A stretch of 64,000 bases of DNA from Schlegelella_A sp036263655 (GCA_036263655.1 DATAGP010000038.1:62001-126000), one strand, 5' to 3'. Numbered from the stretch's first letter, positions 7,253-18,512 are shown. Notes: generated by a model not told the origin, from the letters alone. Numbers and translations are program-made.

Positions 7253-10147
7253 ATGGCAACGACCACCGTCGCCCAACTCGCGGCCGAGCTGAATCGCCCG
7301 CCCGCGGCGCTGCTCGAGCAGCTGAAGTCGGCCGGCGTCAGCAAGGCGTCGACCGATGACTCGGTGACCGAGAGCGACAAGGCTCGCCTGCTCGACCACC
7401 TGCGCAGTGCCCACGGCACGGTCGGCAGCGGCGAGCGCAAGAAGATCACGCTGACGCGCAAGTCGACCAGCGAGATCAAGCAGGCCGACTCCAGCGGCAA
7501 GGCGCGCACGATCCAGGTCGAGGTGCGCAAGAAGCGCACCTTCATCAAGCGCGACGACGTCCCGGCTCCCGTCGAGGACGCCGCCGCCGCCGAGGCGCGC
7601 GAGGAAGAGCTGCGCCGGCGCGAAGAGGAAGCTCACGCCGAAGCCGAGCGCCTGCGCGTGCAGGAAGAGGAGTTGCGCGAGCTGCAGCGCCGCCGCGAAG
7701 CCGAGGAGCGCGCCGAGCGCGAGGCGGCGGAGGCGCGGGCGCGCGAGCGGGCGGCCGCCGAGGAGGCCGCTGCCGCCGAAGCGGCGCTGGCCGCCAAGGC
7801 TGCCGCTGCGGCCCCGCAGCCTAAGGCCGGCACGAAGGCCGCTGCCAAGGCCGCCGAGCTGAAGGCCGCCCAGACTGCCGCTGCCGAGAAGAAGGCGGCG
7901 GAGGCGAAGGCTGCCGCCGAGCCGCCGAAGCCGGCGCTCCGCGTGGTCAAGGCGGGCACCGTCGAGAACGAGGAGAAGCAACGGGCCGCCGACCTGGCGA
8001 AGCGGCGCAAGGCGGCCGAGGACGAAGCCGCGGCGATCCGCAACATGATGTCGGCGCCGAAGAAGGTGCTGGTCGCCAAGAAGCCGGAAGAGGCCAAGCC
8101 GGCCGAGCCGGCGAAGGAAGCCATCAAGGGCACGATCCACAAGAAGGCGGGCGCGCCCGGCGCGGCCGCGCCCGGCGCCGCCGTGGCCAAGCCCGGCGAC
8201 AAGAAGTCGATCAAGTCCGAGAAGCTCTCCTCGAGCTGGGCCGACGACGCCGCCAAGAAGCGCGCGCTGAAGGCAGCTCCGCGTGGAGCGCCGGGTGCCG
8301 GACGCGCGGGCTGGCGCGCGCCGCGGGCCGGTCGTCGCGGCGAGCGCAATGACGGCGCGCCAAGCAACTTCGTCGTGCCGTCGGAGTTCCAGGCCCAGGA
8401 AGTGCACATCCCGGAGACGATCAGCGTCGCCGACCTCGCCCACAAGATGTCGGTGAAGGCCTCGGAGGTGATCAAGCAGCTGATGAAGCTCGGCCAGATG
8501 GTCACCATCAACCAGCAGCTCGACCAGGAGACGGCGATGATCGTCGTCGAGGAGATGGGCCACACCGCGCTCACCGCCAAGCTCGACGACCCGGAGGCCT
8601 TCCTCGAGGAAGCCGAAGCCGAAGGCGCGCACGAGTCCGAGTCCCGCGCGCCGGTCGTCACGGTCATGGGCCACGTCGACCACGGCAAGACCTCGCTGCT
8701 CGACTACATCCGCACCAGCCGCGTCGCGGCGGGCGAGGCCGGCGGCATCACGCAGCACATCGGCGCTTACCACGTCGACACGCCGCGCGGCATGATCACC
8801 TTCCTCGACACGCCCGGTCACGCCGCGTTCACCGCCATGCGTGCGCGCGGCGCGAAGGCCACCGACATCGTCATCCTCGTCGTCGCCGCCGACGATGGCG
8901 TGATGCCGCAGACGAAGGAAGCCATCGCCCATGCGAAGGCGGCGAAGGTGCCGATCGTCGTGGCGATGAACAAGATCGACAAGCCGGAAGCCAACATCGA
9001 GCGTCTGAAGTCGGAGCTGGTGGCCGAGGAGGTCGTCCCGGAAGATTTCGGCGGCGACTCGCCGTTCGTTCCGGTTTCCGCCAAGACGGGGCAGGGCATC
9101 GACACCCTCCTCGAGCAGGTCCTGTTGCAGGCCGAGGTGCTGGAGCTGAAGGCGCCGAGGGACGCGATGGCCAAGGGCCTCGTCATCGAGGCCCAGCTCG
9201 ACAAGGGCCGCGGCCCGGTCGCCACGGTGCTGGTCCAGAGCGGCACGCTGAAGCGCGGCGACGTCGTGCTCGCCGGCTCGAGCTTCGGCCGGGTGCGCGC
9301 CATGCTCGACGAGGACGGCAAGCCGATCAACGAGGCCGGCCCGTCGATCCCCGTCGAGATCCAGGGCCTGACCGAAGTGCCGCAGGCCGGCGACGAGTTC
9401 ATGGTGCTCGGCGACGAGCGCCGGGCCCGCGAGATCGCCACCTTCCGCCAGGGCAAGTACCGCGACGTCAAGCTGGCGAAGCGCCAGGCGGCGAACCTCG
9501 AGAACATGATGGACCAGATGGGGCAGGGCGCCAAGCAGGTGCTCCCGCTCATCGTCAAGGCCGACGTCCAGGGCTCGCAGGAAGCGCTGGCCCAGTCGCT
9601 GCTGAAGCTCTCCACCGACGAGGTGAAGGTGCAGATCGTGCACGCCGCGGTCGGCGGCATCAGCGAAAGCGACATCAACCTCGCGATCGCGTCGAAGGCC
9701 GTCATCGTCGGCTTCAACGTCCGCGCGGACGCCGGCTCCAGGAAGCTCGCCGAGAACAACGGCGTCGACATCCGCTACTACAACATCATCTACGACGCGG
9801 TCGACGAGATCAAGGCGGCGATGACCGGCATGCTCGCGCCGGAGCAGCGGGAAGAGACGATCGGCACCGCGGAAATCCGCACCGTCTTCGTCGCTTCGAA
9901 GATCGGGACGGTTGCCGGCTCGATGGTCACGGCCGGCGTGGTCCGGCGTGGCGCGCGCTTCCGCCTGCTGCGCGAGAACACGGTGATCTACACCGGCGAG
10001 GTCGAGTCGGTGCGACGCATGAAGGACGACGTCCGCGAGGTCGCCGCCGGCTTCGAGTGCGGCATCAAGCTCAAGAACTACAACGACATCAAGGAAGGCG
10101 ACCAGCTCGAGTTCTTCGAGGTCAAGGAAGTCGCGCGAACCTTGTAA
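7253..10147 (+). CDS. infB: translation initiation factor IF-2
   Basis: IF-2 is the GTPase that brings fMet-tRNA to the 30S subunit and promotes subunit joining. The 964-residue protein has a short IF2_N domain at the N-terminus, a long Ala/Glu/Lys-rich helical linker (about 100-330), a second IF2_N domain, and the G domain. G1 is GHVDHGKT (from about residue 473), followed by DTPGHAAF (G3) and NKID (G4). Domains II-IV follow, ending in an intact C-terminus. It starts 7 bases after nusA. The linker is long but typical of betaproteobacterial IF-2. Confidence 0.97.
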   Translation: MATTTVAQLAAELNRPPAALLEQLKSAGVSKASTDDSVTESDKARLLDHLRSAHGTVGSGERKKITLTRKSTSEIKQADSSGKARTIQVEVRKKRTFIKRDDVPAPVEDAAAAEAREEELRRREEEAHAEAERLRVQEEELRELQRRREAEERAEREAAEARARERAAAEEAAAAEAALAAKAAAAAPQPKAGTKAAAKAAELKAAQTAAAEKKAAEAKAAAEPPKPALRVVKAGTVENEEKQRAADLAKRRKAAEDEAAAIRNMMSAPKKVLVAKKPEEAKPAEPAKEAIKGTIHKKAGAPGAAAPGAAVAKPGDKKSIKSEKLSSSWADDAAKKRALKAAPRGAPGAGRAGWRAPRAGRRGERNDGAPSNFVVPSEFQAQEVHIPETISVADLAHKMSVKASEVIKQLMKLGQMVTINQQLDQETAMIVVEEMGHTALTAKLDDPEAFLEEAEAEGAHESESRAPVVTVMGHVDHGKTSLLDYIRTSRVAAGEAGGITQHIGAYHVDTPRGMITFLDTPGHAAFTAMRARGAKATDIVILVVAADDGVMPQTKEAIAHAKAAKVPIVVAMNKIDKPEANIERLKSELVAEEVVPEDFGGDSPFVPVSAKTGQGIDTLLEQVLLQAEVLELKAPRDAMAKGLVIEAQLDKGRGPVATVLVQSGTLKRGDVVLAGSSFGRVRAMLDEDGKPINEAGPSIPVEIQGLTEVPQAGDEFMVLGDERRAREIATFRQGKYRDVKLAKRQAANLENMMDQMGQGAKQVLPLIVKADVQGSQEALAQSLLKLSTDEVKVQIVHAAVGGISESDINLAIASKAVIVGFNVRADAGSRKLAENNGVDIRYYNIIYDAVDEIKAAMTGMLAPEQREETIGTAEIRTVFVASKIGTVAGSMVTAGVVRRGARFRLLRENTVIYTGEVESVRRMKDDVREVAAGFECGIKLKNYNDIKEGDQLEFFEVKEVARTL

Positions 10148-10204
10148 AGGGCCCCGGCTTCCATCGAACCCCGCCCTCCACAAGTCGGCGCGGGCCGAGC
10201 TTGA

Positions 10205-10234
10205 CGAAGAGAGGTCCCTGCGGACCTCTCTTCG
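10205..10234 (+). terminator. strong hairpin between infB and rbfA
   Basis: CGAAGAGAGGTCC and GGACCTCTCTTCG pair perfectly over 13 bp around a CTGC loop. No T-run follows (CTTGGCG), and the downstream genes rbfA and truB belong to the same strand. It is probably an RNA processing, stability or partial-termination element rather than a full terminator. Confidence 0.55.
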
Positions 10235-10302
10235 CTTGGCGAGGCGCCACCGGCATGCAGGCCGGCGGCGCTTTTGCTCGAAGACGACAGGAAGGAGTGT
10301 CC

Positions 10303-10668
10303 ATGCGACAGAAACGATCGATCCCCAACCGGGGCTTCCGGATCGCCGACCAGATCCAGCGCGACGTCGCCGAGCTGATCCGCGAGCTGAAGGACCCCCG
10401 CATCGGCATGGTGACCATCCACGCCGTGGAGGTGACGCCCGACTACGCCCACGCGACGGTGTTCTTCTCCGTGCTCATCGGCGACGCCGTCGAGTGCGAG
10501 ACGGCGCTCAACGAGGCCGCTGGCTTCATCCGCAACGCGCTCTTCAAGCGCCTGCAGATCCACACCGTTCCGACGCTGCACTTCAGGTTCGATCGGACGA
10601 CCGAGCGCGCCGCAGAGCTGACGGAGCTGATCAACAAGGCCAATGCCACGCGGGCGCGCGAGGACTGA
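10303..10668 (+). CDS. rbfA: 30S ribosome-binding factor RbfA
   Basis: RbfA is a single KH-like domain protein acting on the 16S rRNA 5' end during late 30S maturation. The 121-residue product begins MRQKRSIPNRGFRIADQIQ and contains the family strands LKDPRIGMVTIHAVEVTPDY and LHFRFDRTTER. GGAAGGAG lies upstream of the ATG. It sits between infB and truB as in most proteobacteria, and stops 4 bases before truB. Confidence 0.95.
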   Translation: MRQKRSIPNRGFRIADQIQRDVAELIRELKDPRIGMVTIHAVEVTPDYAHATVFFSVLIGDAVECETALNEAAGFIRNALFKRLQIHTVPTLHFRFDRTTERAAELTELINKANATRARED

Positions 10669-10672
10669 TCGG

Positions 10673-11643
10673 ATGCAGCAGACGGCAGCGGCTCCCCGCG
10701 CGAAGGTCGTGCGCCGTCCGGTGCACGGCGTGCTCCTGCTCGACAAGGACACCGGCGTCAGCAGCAACGCCGCGCTGCAGCGGGCGAAGCGCCTGTACCG
10801 GGCGGAAAAGGCCGGCCACACCGGCACCCTCGACCCGCTCGCGAGCGGGCTCCTCCCGCTCTGCTTCGGCGCCGCCACCAAGTTCGCCCAGCTCGGCCTC
10901 GACGCCGACAAGCGCTACCTGGCCACGCTGCGGCTCGGCACCACCACCACGACCGGCGACGCCGAGGGGGAGGTCGTGCTGGCCAGGCCGGTGAACGTCG
11001 GTCGCCCAGAGCTCGAGAACGCCTGTCGCGCCTTCCTCGGCAGCATCGACCAGCTGCCGCCGATGCACTCGGCGCTCAAGCGTGACGGCAAGCCGCTGTA
11101 CGAATACGCGCGCGCCGGTCTCGAGGTCGAGCGGCTGCCGCGGCGGGTCACGATCCATTCGATCGCGGTGCTCGAGGGCTCGGGCGACGCCTGGACGATC
11201 GACGTCGCGTGCAGCAAGGGCACCTATGTCCGCACCCTGGCCGAGAGCATCGGCGAAGCCCTCGGCTGCGGCGCTCACCTCGCCGCCTTGCGTCGGACCG
11301 GCAGCGGCCGGCTGTCTCTCGACAGGGCCGTGACGCTGGCCGAGCTCGAGGGCCTCGACGAAACCTCGCTCGACGCGAGGCTTCTTCCCGCCGACGCCCT
11401 GGTGGCGGACTGGCCGCGCGTGCAGCTTGCCCCCGACGATGCCGGCCGCTACCTGTCGGGATTGCGCCGGCGCCTGCCGCTGCCCGACGCACCGAGGGTT
11501 CGCGTCTACGGCCCCGAGCCCGGAGCGTTCCTGGGCACAGGGCACGTGGCTGGCGGGGAGCTGATCGCCTCGCGCCTGCTCAGCCCCGCCGAGGTGGGCG
11601 GCCTCATCGCCGCCCGACGACACGTTCCCGAAAGACAGAGCTC

Positions 11644-11647
<4 letters not shown>
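10673..11647 (+). CDS. truB: tRNA pseudouridine-55 synthase TruB
   Basis: TruB isomerises U55 in the T-loop of all elongator tRNAs. The 324-residue protein carries the catalytic motif GHTGTLDPLASG with the nucleophilic aspartate at about D54, the HSALKRDGKPLYEYAR region and the CSKGTYVRTL motif, followed by a PUA-like C-terminal domain. The ATG at 10673 follows the rbfA stop by 4 bases. Its stop overlaps the typA ATG (ATGA at 11644-11647), pointing to coupled translation. Confidence 0.96.
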
Positions 11648-13455
<1,808 letters not shown>

Positions 13456-13457
13456 GA

Positions 13458-13475
13458 CGGCGCCTTGCGGCGCCG
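13458..13475. terminator. GC-rich hairpin between convergent typA and korB
   Basis: CGGCGCC-TTGC-GGCGCCG forms a 7-bp perfect stem just after typA, in a 49-base gap packed with further GGCGCC repeats between two converging genes. It lacks a T-run, so a terminator role is only inferred from position. Confidence 0.4.
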
Positions 13476-13504
13476 GCGGCGCCGCCTTGCCGCGCCGGCG
13501 CCGA

Positions 13505-14560
13505 TTAGACCAGGCCGGCGTTGATCGCCGCGAGCGCCGCCGAGCCCGGGCAGAGGGCCGCGTCGTCGAGCGAGTTCAGGGGCACCTCGACGGTGTGCAG
13601 GTGCTCGTGCAGGTCTTCCGCGCCGGCGCGGACGTACAGCAGCCCCGTGAGGATCTCGCCTCGGGCCTCGTGCGACGCGATGTGCCCCATGGCGGCGATC
13701 CGGTCGCCAGGGTCGTAGCCCTCGGCGAGCTTGCGAAGGCGCAGCACGCTGCCGTCGTGCTGGGTCACCTCGATGATCTCGCCGGGCCCGTACGAAGCCA
13801 TCAGCGGGTCTCGACGCGGCATGAAGTCGAGCCGGTTCACGGCGGCGTTGTGCGCGCGCACGAAGTCGTAGCTCTTGGTGCTGCCGGCATGGTTGTTGAA
13901 CGCCACGCATGGGCTGATCACGTCCAGCAAGGCCGCGCCACGGTGCCGCAAGGCGCCCTTGATGAGCGGCACGAGCTGATCCTTGTCTCCCGAGAAGCTG
14001 CGGGCGACGTAGCTGGCGCCGAGCTGGAGTGCCAGGGCGACGAGGTCGATCGCGGTATCGCTGTTGACGACTCCCCGCTTGCTCTTGCTGCCGGTGTCCG
14101 CCGTGGCCGAGAACTGGCCCTTGGTCAGCCCGTAGACGCCGTTGTTCTCGACGACATAGGTCATGTTGACGCCGCGCCGGATGGCGTGCGCAAACTGGCC
14201 GAGCCCGATCGACGCGGAATCGCCGTCGCCGCTCACGCCCAGGTAGAGCAGGTCGCGGTTGGCGAGGTTCGCCCCGGTCAGCACCGACGGCATGCGTCCG
14301 TGCACGGTGTTGAAGCCGTGCGAGGCGCCGAGGAAATAGTCGGGTGTCTTCGACGAGCAGCCGATGCCCGAGAGCTTGGCGACCCGGTGCGGCTCGATGT
14401 CGAGCTCCCAGCAGGCCTGGACGAGGGCTGCCGAGATCGAATCGTGGCCGCAACCGGCGCAGAGCGTCGAGATCTTGCCCTCGTAGTCGCGACGCGTGAA
14501 CCCGCGCGCGTTCGTCGGCAGGCTGGGGTGGTGCAGGCGCGGCTTGGCGATGTAGGTCAT
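13505..14560 (-). CDS. korB: 2-oxoacid:ferredoxin/NAD(P) oxidoreductase, beta subunit
   Basis: This is the TPP-binding subunit of a 2-oxoacid oxidoreductase, which oxidatively decarboxylates a 2-oxoacid to its acyl-CoA. The 351 residues contain the cluster ligands CAGCGHD (C34, C37) and GIGCSS (C68), the TPP/Mg motif GDGDSASIG (about 111-119) with VVENNGVYG, and a conserved ISPCVAFNN. Its start overlaps the alpha-subunit stop (ATGA). The substrate is probably 2-oxoglutarate, judging by the KorAB-type architecture and the partner genes, but this is inference. Confidence 0.88.
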   Translation of the reverse strand: MTYIAKPRLHHPSLPTNARGFTRRDYEGKISTLCAGCGHDSISAALVQACWELDIEPHRVAKLSGIGCSSKTPDYFLGASHGFNTVHGRMPSVLTGANLANRDLLYLGVSGDGDSASIGLGQFAHAIRRGVNMTYVVENNGVYGLTKGQFSATADTGSKSKRGVVNSDTAIDLVALALQLGASYVARSFSGDKDQLVPLIKGALRHRGAALLDVISPCVAFNNHAGSTKSYDFVRAHNAAVNRLDFMPRRDPLMASYGPGEIIEVTQHDGSVLRLRKLAEGYDPGDRIAAMGHIASHEARGEILTGLLYVRAGAEDLHEHLHTVEVPLNSLDDAALCPGSAALAAINAGLV

Positions 14561-16422
14561 GCAGCCTTCTCCCGGGCGATCGGCTCCACGTCGGCGTGCA
14601 GCCGCGCCGCGATGGCGTCGGTGATGAAGCGGGCGGTGATCGGCGTGCCGTCGTAGTGGAGGATGGGCTGCAGGCGAGCCGGATCCACCTGCTGCTCGTT
14701 GACGAGCATCATGCGCAGCTGCGCGTCGCGGTTCTGCTCGACGACGAAGACGGTCTCGTGCTCGGCGATGAATGCATCGACGGCGGCGCTGAACGGGAAG
14801 GCGCGGATGCGCAGGGCGTCGACGTGGATGCCGTCGGCCTCGAGGCGATCGAGCGCCTCGCTCATCGCCGGGCTGGTCGAGCCGAAGTAGACGACGCCGA
14901 AGCGGGTCTCGCGGGCGGCGCGTCTTGCCACCGGCTCCGGCACGAGCTCCTTCGCGGTCTCGAACTTCTTCAGCAGCCGGGTGACGTTGTAGACGTAGTC
15001 GGGCCCCGTCTCCGAGTAGCGCGCATAGGCGTCACGCGTCGTGCCGCGGGTGAAGTACGACCCCTTCGTCGGGTGCGTTCCCGGCCAGGTGCGCCAAGGG
15101 ATGCCGTCGCCGTCGACGTCGAGGTAGCGGCCGAAGTCGCTGCCGGCGTCGAGACGCTCGCGTGTCATCACCTTGCCCCGGTCGAAGCGATGCGCGTCGT
15201 CCCACTCGAAGGGCTCGCAGAGGCGATGGTTCATGCCGATGTCGAGGTCGGTCATGAGGAACACCGGCGTCTGCAGGCGGTCGGCGAGGTCGAGCGAACG
15301 CGCCGCGAAGTCGAAGCACTCGCGCGGATCCTCGGGAAAGAGCAGCACGTGCTTGGTGTCGCCGTGCGATGCATAGGCGCAGCTCAGGAGGTCCGCCTGC
15401 TGCGTCCGCGTCGGCATGCCCGTCGACGGGCCGCCGCGTTGCACGTTGATGATGGTGACGGGGATCTCGGCGAAGTAGGCGAGGCCGATGAACTCGGTCA
15501 TGAGCGAGACGCCCGGGCCCGAGGTCGTGGTGAACGCGCGGGCGCCGTTCCAGCCGGCGCCCACCACGATCCCGATGGAGGCGATCTCGTCCTCGGCCTG
15601 GACGATTGCGAACTTGTTCCGGCCGCTGTCCTTGTCGACGCGCAGCTTCTCGCAGTACTTCTGGAACGCCTCGGCCAGCGACGAGCTCGGCGTGATCGGG
15701 TACCAGGCGCAGACCGTGGCGCCGCCGTAGACGCAGCCGAGCGCCGCCGCGGCGTTGCCCTCCACGAAGATGCGCCGGCCGACCGCGTCGCGGCGCTCGA
15801 TTCGCAGCCCGAGGCGATCGCCGAGGTGCTCGCGGCCGTGGTGCAGGCCCATGGTGAAGGCGTCGAGGTTGGGCTGCAGCAGCTTCGTCTTGCCCCGGTA
15901 CTGCTCGCCGAGGAGTGTCGCGATCACCTCGGGCTCGATGCCGAGCATCGCCGCCAGGACGCCGACGTAGACGATGTTCTTCAGCAGCTGGCGCTCGCGC
16001 GGGTCGTCGTAGCGGGTCGCGCACAGGTCGGCGAGCGGCACCCCGAGGACGACGATGTCGGTGCGGAACTTCGACGCGGGAAGCGGCCGCGAGCTGTCGT
16101 AGAGGAGATAGCCGCCGGGCTCGATCTCGGCGAGATCCTTGTCCCAGGTCTGCGGGTTCATGGCCACCATCAGGTCGACGCCGCCGCGACGTGCGAGGTA
16201 GCCCCGCTCGCTGACGCGCACCTCGTACCAGGTCGGCAGGCCCTGGATGTTGGACGGGAAGATGTTGCGCGGGCTGACCGGCACGCCCATGCGCAGCAGG
16301 CTGCGCGCGAACAGCTCGTTGGCGGAGGCCGATCCGGAGCCGTTGACGTTGGCGAACTTGACGACGAAATCGTTGACGGCTTCGATGCGCGGCGCCGCAT
16401 CGGCCTTGCCGGGCAATGTCAT
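14557..16422 (-). CDS. korA: 2-oxoacid:ferredoxin/NAD(P) oxidoreductase, fused gamma-alpha subunit
   Basis: The 621-residue protein joins an N-terminal gamma domain (about 15-195, FANVNGSGSASANEL and MNPQTWDKD) to the pyrimidine-binding alpha domain (from about 215; EGNAAAALGCVYGG, YPITPSSSL, TSGPGVSLM) and a C-terminal transketolase-like domain II. This fusion is typical of KorA. The ATG at 16422 overlaps the stop of the upstream flavoprotein gene, and its own stop overlaps korB, so the three genes form a tightly coupled operon. A related three-component 2-oxoglutarate:NADP+ oxidoreductase (KorABC) is known from the betaproteobacterium Azoarcus evansii. Confidence 0.88.
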   Translation of the reverse strand: MTLPGKADAAPRIEAVNDFVVKFANVNGSGSASANELFARSLLRMGVPVSPRNIFPSNIQGLPTWYEVRVSERGYLARRGGVDLMVAMNPQTWDKDLAEIEPGGYLLYDSSRPLPASKFRTDIVVLGVPLADLCATRYDDPRERQLLKNIVYVGVLAAMLGIEPEVIATLLGEQYRGKTKLLQPNLDAFTMGLHHGREHLGDRLGLRIERRDAVGRRIFVEGNAAAALGCVYGGATVCAWYPITPSSSLAEAFQKYCEKLRVDKDSGRNKFAIVQAEDEIASIGIVVGAGWNGARAFTTTSGPGVSLMTEFIGLAYFAEIPVTIINVQRGGPSTGMPTRTQQADLLSCAYASHGDTKHVLLFPEDPRECFDFAARSLDLADRLQTPVFLMTDLDIGMNHRLCEPFEWDDAHRFDRGKVMTRERLDAGSDFGRYLDVDGDGIPWRTWPGTHPTKGSYFTRGTTRDAYARYSETGPDYVYNVTRLLKKFETAKELVPEPVARRAARETRFGVVYFGSTSPAMSEALDRLEADGIHVDALRIRAFPFSAAVDAFIAEHETVFVVEQNRDAQLRMMLVNEQQVDPARLQPILHYDGTPITARFITDAIAARLHADVEPIAREKAA

Positions 16423-18257
16423 GAAACGGCAGCCCCCCTCCGCAAACCCTGCACCGGGTTCCGACAGGCGTGGCCGGCGCGCGCCTGCGAGATCATGAAC
16501 TTCTGCATGTCCCAGGCACCGGTCGGACAGCGCTCGGCGCAGAGGCCGCAGTGCAGGCACACGTCCTCGTCCTTGACCATGACCCGGCCCGTCTTGAGGG
16601 TCGACGACACATAGAGCGGCTGCTCGGGGTGCAGGGTGGGAGCCTTGAGCCGGGTGCGCAGGTCGGCCTCTTCACCGTTCTCGGTGAAGCTGATGCAGTC
16701 GGTCGGGCAGATGTCGACGCAGGCATCGCATTCGATGCACTGGCTGGTCGTGAACACGGTCTGCACGTCGCAGTTGAGGCAACGCTGCGCTTCCTTCCAG
16801 GCGGTGGCCGGATCGAACCCGAGCTCGACCTCGACCTTGATGTTCTTCAGCACCTGGCCGACGTCGCGCCAGGGCACCTTGTTGCGCATGTCCGGAGTCA
16901 CGTCGTTGTCGTAGCTCCATTCGTGGATGCCCATCTTCTGCGACAGCAGCGTCACGCCCGGCGCCGGCCGCCGGCTCACGTCCTCGCCATGCAGGAACTT
17001 GTCGATCGAGACGGCGGCCGCATGGCCCTGCGCGACGGCCCAGATGATGTTCTTCGGGCCCAGGGCCGCGTCGCCGCCGAAGAAGACGCGCGGCAGGTTC
17101 GATTGCAGCGTGGCCGGATTCAGCACCGGCATGTCCCACTCGTCGAAGGCGATCCCGGCGTCGCGCTCAATCCACGGGAACGCGTTCTCCTGGCCGACGG
17201 CGACCAGGACGTCGTCGCATTCGAAGACCTGCTCGGGCTCGCCGGTGGAGACCAGCTGGCGGCGGCCCTTTTCGTCGCGCACGGCGCGAACCTTGTCGAA
17301 GCTCATGCCCCTGAGCCGGCCGTTCTCGTGCAGGAACGCCTTGGGCACCAGGCAGTCGAGGATCGGGATTCCTTCGTGGATGGCGTCTTCCTTCTCCCAG
17401 GGGGAGGCCTTCATCTCCTCGAACGGGGAACGAACGATCACCTTGACGTCGCTGCCGCCCAGGCGCTTGGAGCTGCGGCAGCAGTCCATGGCGGTGTTGC
17501 CGCCGCCGAGGACGATGACCCGCTTGCCGATGGCCGTGACGTGGCCGAAGGACACCGACGACAGCCAGTCGATGCCGATGTGGATGTTGGCGGCCGCCTC
17601 GGCTCGTCCGGGGATCGACAGGTCGCGGCCGCGCGGTGCACCTGTGCCGACGAACACGGCATCCCAGTCCTCGGCGAGCAGGCGGCGCATCGAGTCGATG
17701 CGGGTGCCGCCGCGGAACTCGACTCCCAGCTGCAGGACGTAGCCCGTCTCCTCGTCGATCACCTCCTCGGGCAGGCGAAAGCGCGGGATCTGCGAGCGGA
17801 TCATTCCGCCGGCCCGGCTGTCGCCGTCGAAGACCACGACTTCGTAGCCGAGGGGTGCGAGATCCCGGGCCACTGTCAGGGACGCCGGCCCGGCACCGAC
17901 GCAGGCGATCCTGCGACCGTTGCGCCTGGTGGCGGGGCGGGGCAGGCGGGCCGAGATGTCGCCCTTGTAGTCCGCGGCGACCCGTTTCAGGCGGCAGATC
18001 GCGACCGGCTCCGGCTTCTCGGCCTGTGCTTCCTCGACGCGGCCGCGCCGGCACGCGGGCTCGCACGGGCGGTCGCAGGTTCGTCCCAGGATCCCTGGAA
18101 AGACGTTGGACTCCCAATTCACGAGATACGCGTCGGCGTATCGGCCGGCGGCGATCAGGCGGATGTATTCGGGAACCGGGGTGTGGGCCGGGCAAGCCCA
18201 CTGGCAGTCGACGACCTTGTGGAAGTAGTCGGGGTCGCCGATATCGGTGGCTTGCAA
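16419..18257 (-). CDS. GltD-like FAD/NAD(P)H oxidoreductase with Fe-S clusters, KorC-like
   Basis: A 612-residue flavoprotein. The N-terminal cysteine-rich domain (CQWACPAHTP; CDRPCEPACRRG) resembles the Fe-S domain of glutamate synthase small subunit. FAD (VGAGPASLT, about 117-125) and NAD(P)H (VLGGGNTAMD) Rossmann motifs follow, and two C-terminal 4Fe-4S ferredoxin motifs (CIECDACVDICPTDC and CLHCGLCAERCPTG). As first gene of the korAB operon it probably shuttles electrons between the oxidoreductase and NAD(P)H. Translation apparently starts at TTG (18257) with AAAGGGA upstream; no in-frame ATG exists near it. Alternatives are a generic GltD/AegA-like oxidoreductase. Confidence 0.8.
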   Translation of the reverse strand: MQATDIGDPDYFHKVVDCQWACPAHTPVPEYIRLIAAGRYADAYLVNWESNVFPGILGRTCDRPCEPACRRGRVEEAQAEKPEPVAICRLKRVAADYKGDISARLPRPATRRNGRRIACVGAGPASLTVARDLAPLGYEVVVFDGDSRAGGMIRSQIPRFRLPEEVIDEETGYVLQLGVEFRGGTRIDSMRRLLAEDWDAVFVGTGAPRGRDLSIPGRAEAAANIHIGIDWLSSVSFGHVTAIGKRVIVLGGGNTAMDCCRSSKRLGGSDVKVIVRSPFEEMKASPWEKEDAIHEGIPILDCLVPKAFLHENGRLRGMSFDKVRAVRDEKGRRQLVSTGEPEQVFECDDVLVAVGQENAFPWIERDAGIAFDEWDMPVLNPATLQSNLPRVFFGGDAALGPKNIIWAVAQGHAAAVSIDKFLHGEDVSRRPAPGVTLLSQKMGIHEWSYDNDVTPDMRNKVPWRDVGQVLKNIKVEVELGFDPATAWKEAQRCLNCDVQTVFTTSQCIECDACVDICPTDCISFTENGEEADLRTRLKAPTLHPEQPLYVSSTLKTGRVMVKDEDVCLHCGLCAERCPTGAWDMQKFMISQARAGHACRNPVQGLRRGAAVS

Positions 18258-18435
18258 CGCGTCCCTTTCGGCGCTCGGCGATGAACTTCGCGCGCACCGC
18301 TGTCGCGCGCACCGGCACGATGCTAGGGCGGGGACCTGCGCTTGTCAGCAGGGTTTGTTCGGCGCGGGAACAAGGGAGGGCAGCGGGTATCGGCCACTGA
18401 GCTGAACCGTCGGCTCGACGTCCACTGCCGAGTAC

Positions 18436-18485
18436 TGCTGAGCTGTGCTGCTTAGCACCTCAGTTTACATAATATACATCGTCGC
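18436..18485 (-). promoter_or_regulatory. AT-rich promoter-like element with inverted repeat upstream of the kor operon
   Basis: The 255-base gap between the kor operon start and the next gene contains an imperfect inverted repeat (TGCTGAGC-N6-GCTTAGCA, 18436-18457) beside a conspicuous AT-rich block that reads GTATATTATG on the minus strand (about 18468-18478), a good -10 candidate for the kor operon. No clear -35 is seen. The rest of the gap shows no gene. Confidence 0.3.
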
Positions 18486-18512
18486 GCATTTGAACACGCT
18501 CGACGGCCCGCC

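Noticed and set aside
7145..10183. A 1012-codon open frame antisense to infB
   Set aside because: Its composition (Leu/Arg/His/Asp-rich repeats) mirrors the GC-rich infB codons; no domain or start signal. Such antisense frames are expected at this GC content.
14596..16614. A 672-codon plus-strand frame over korA
   Set aside because: korA on the minus strand carries clear family motifs; the plus frame has none.
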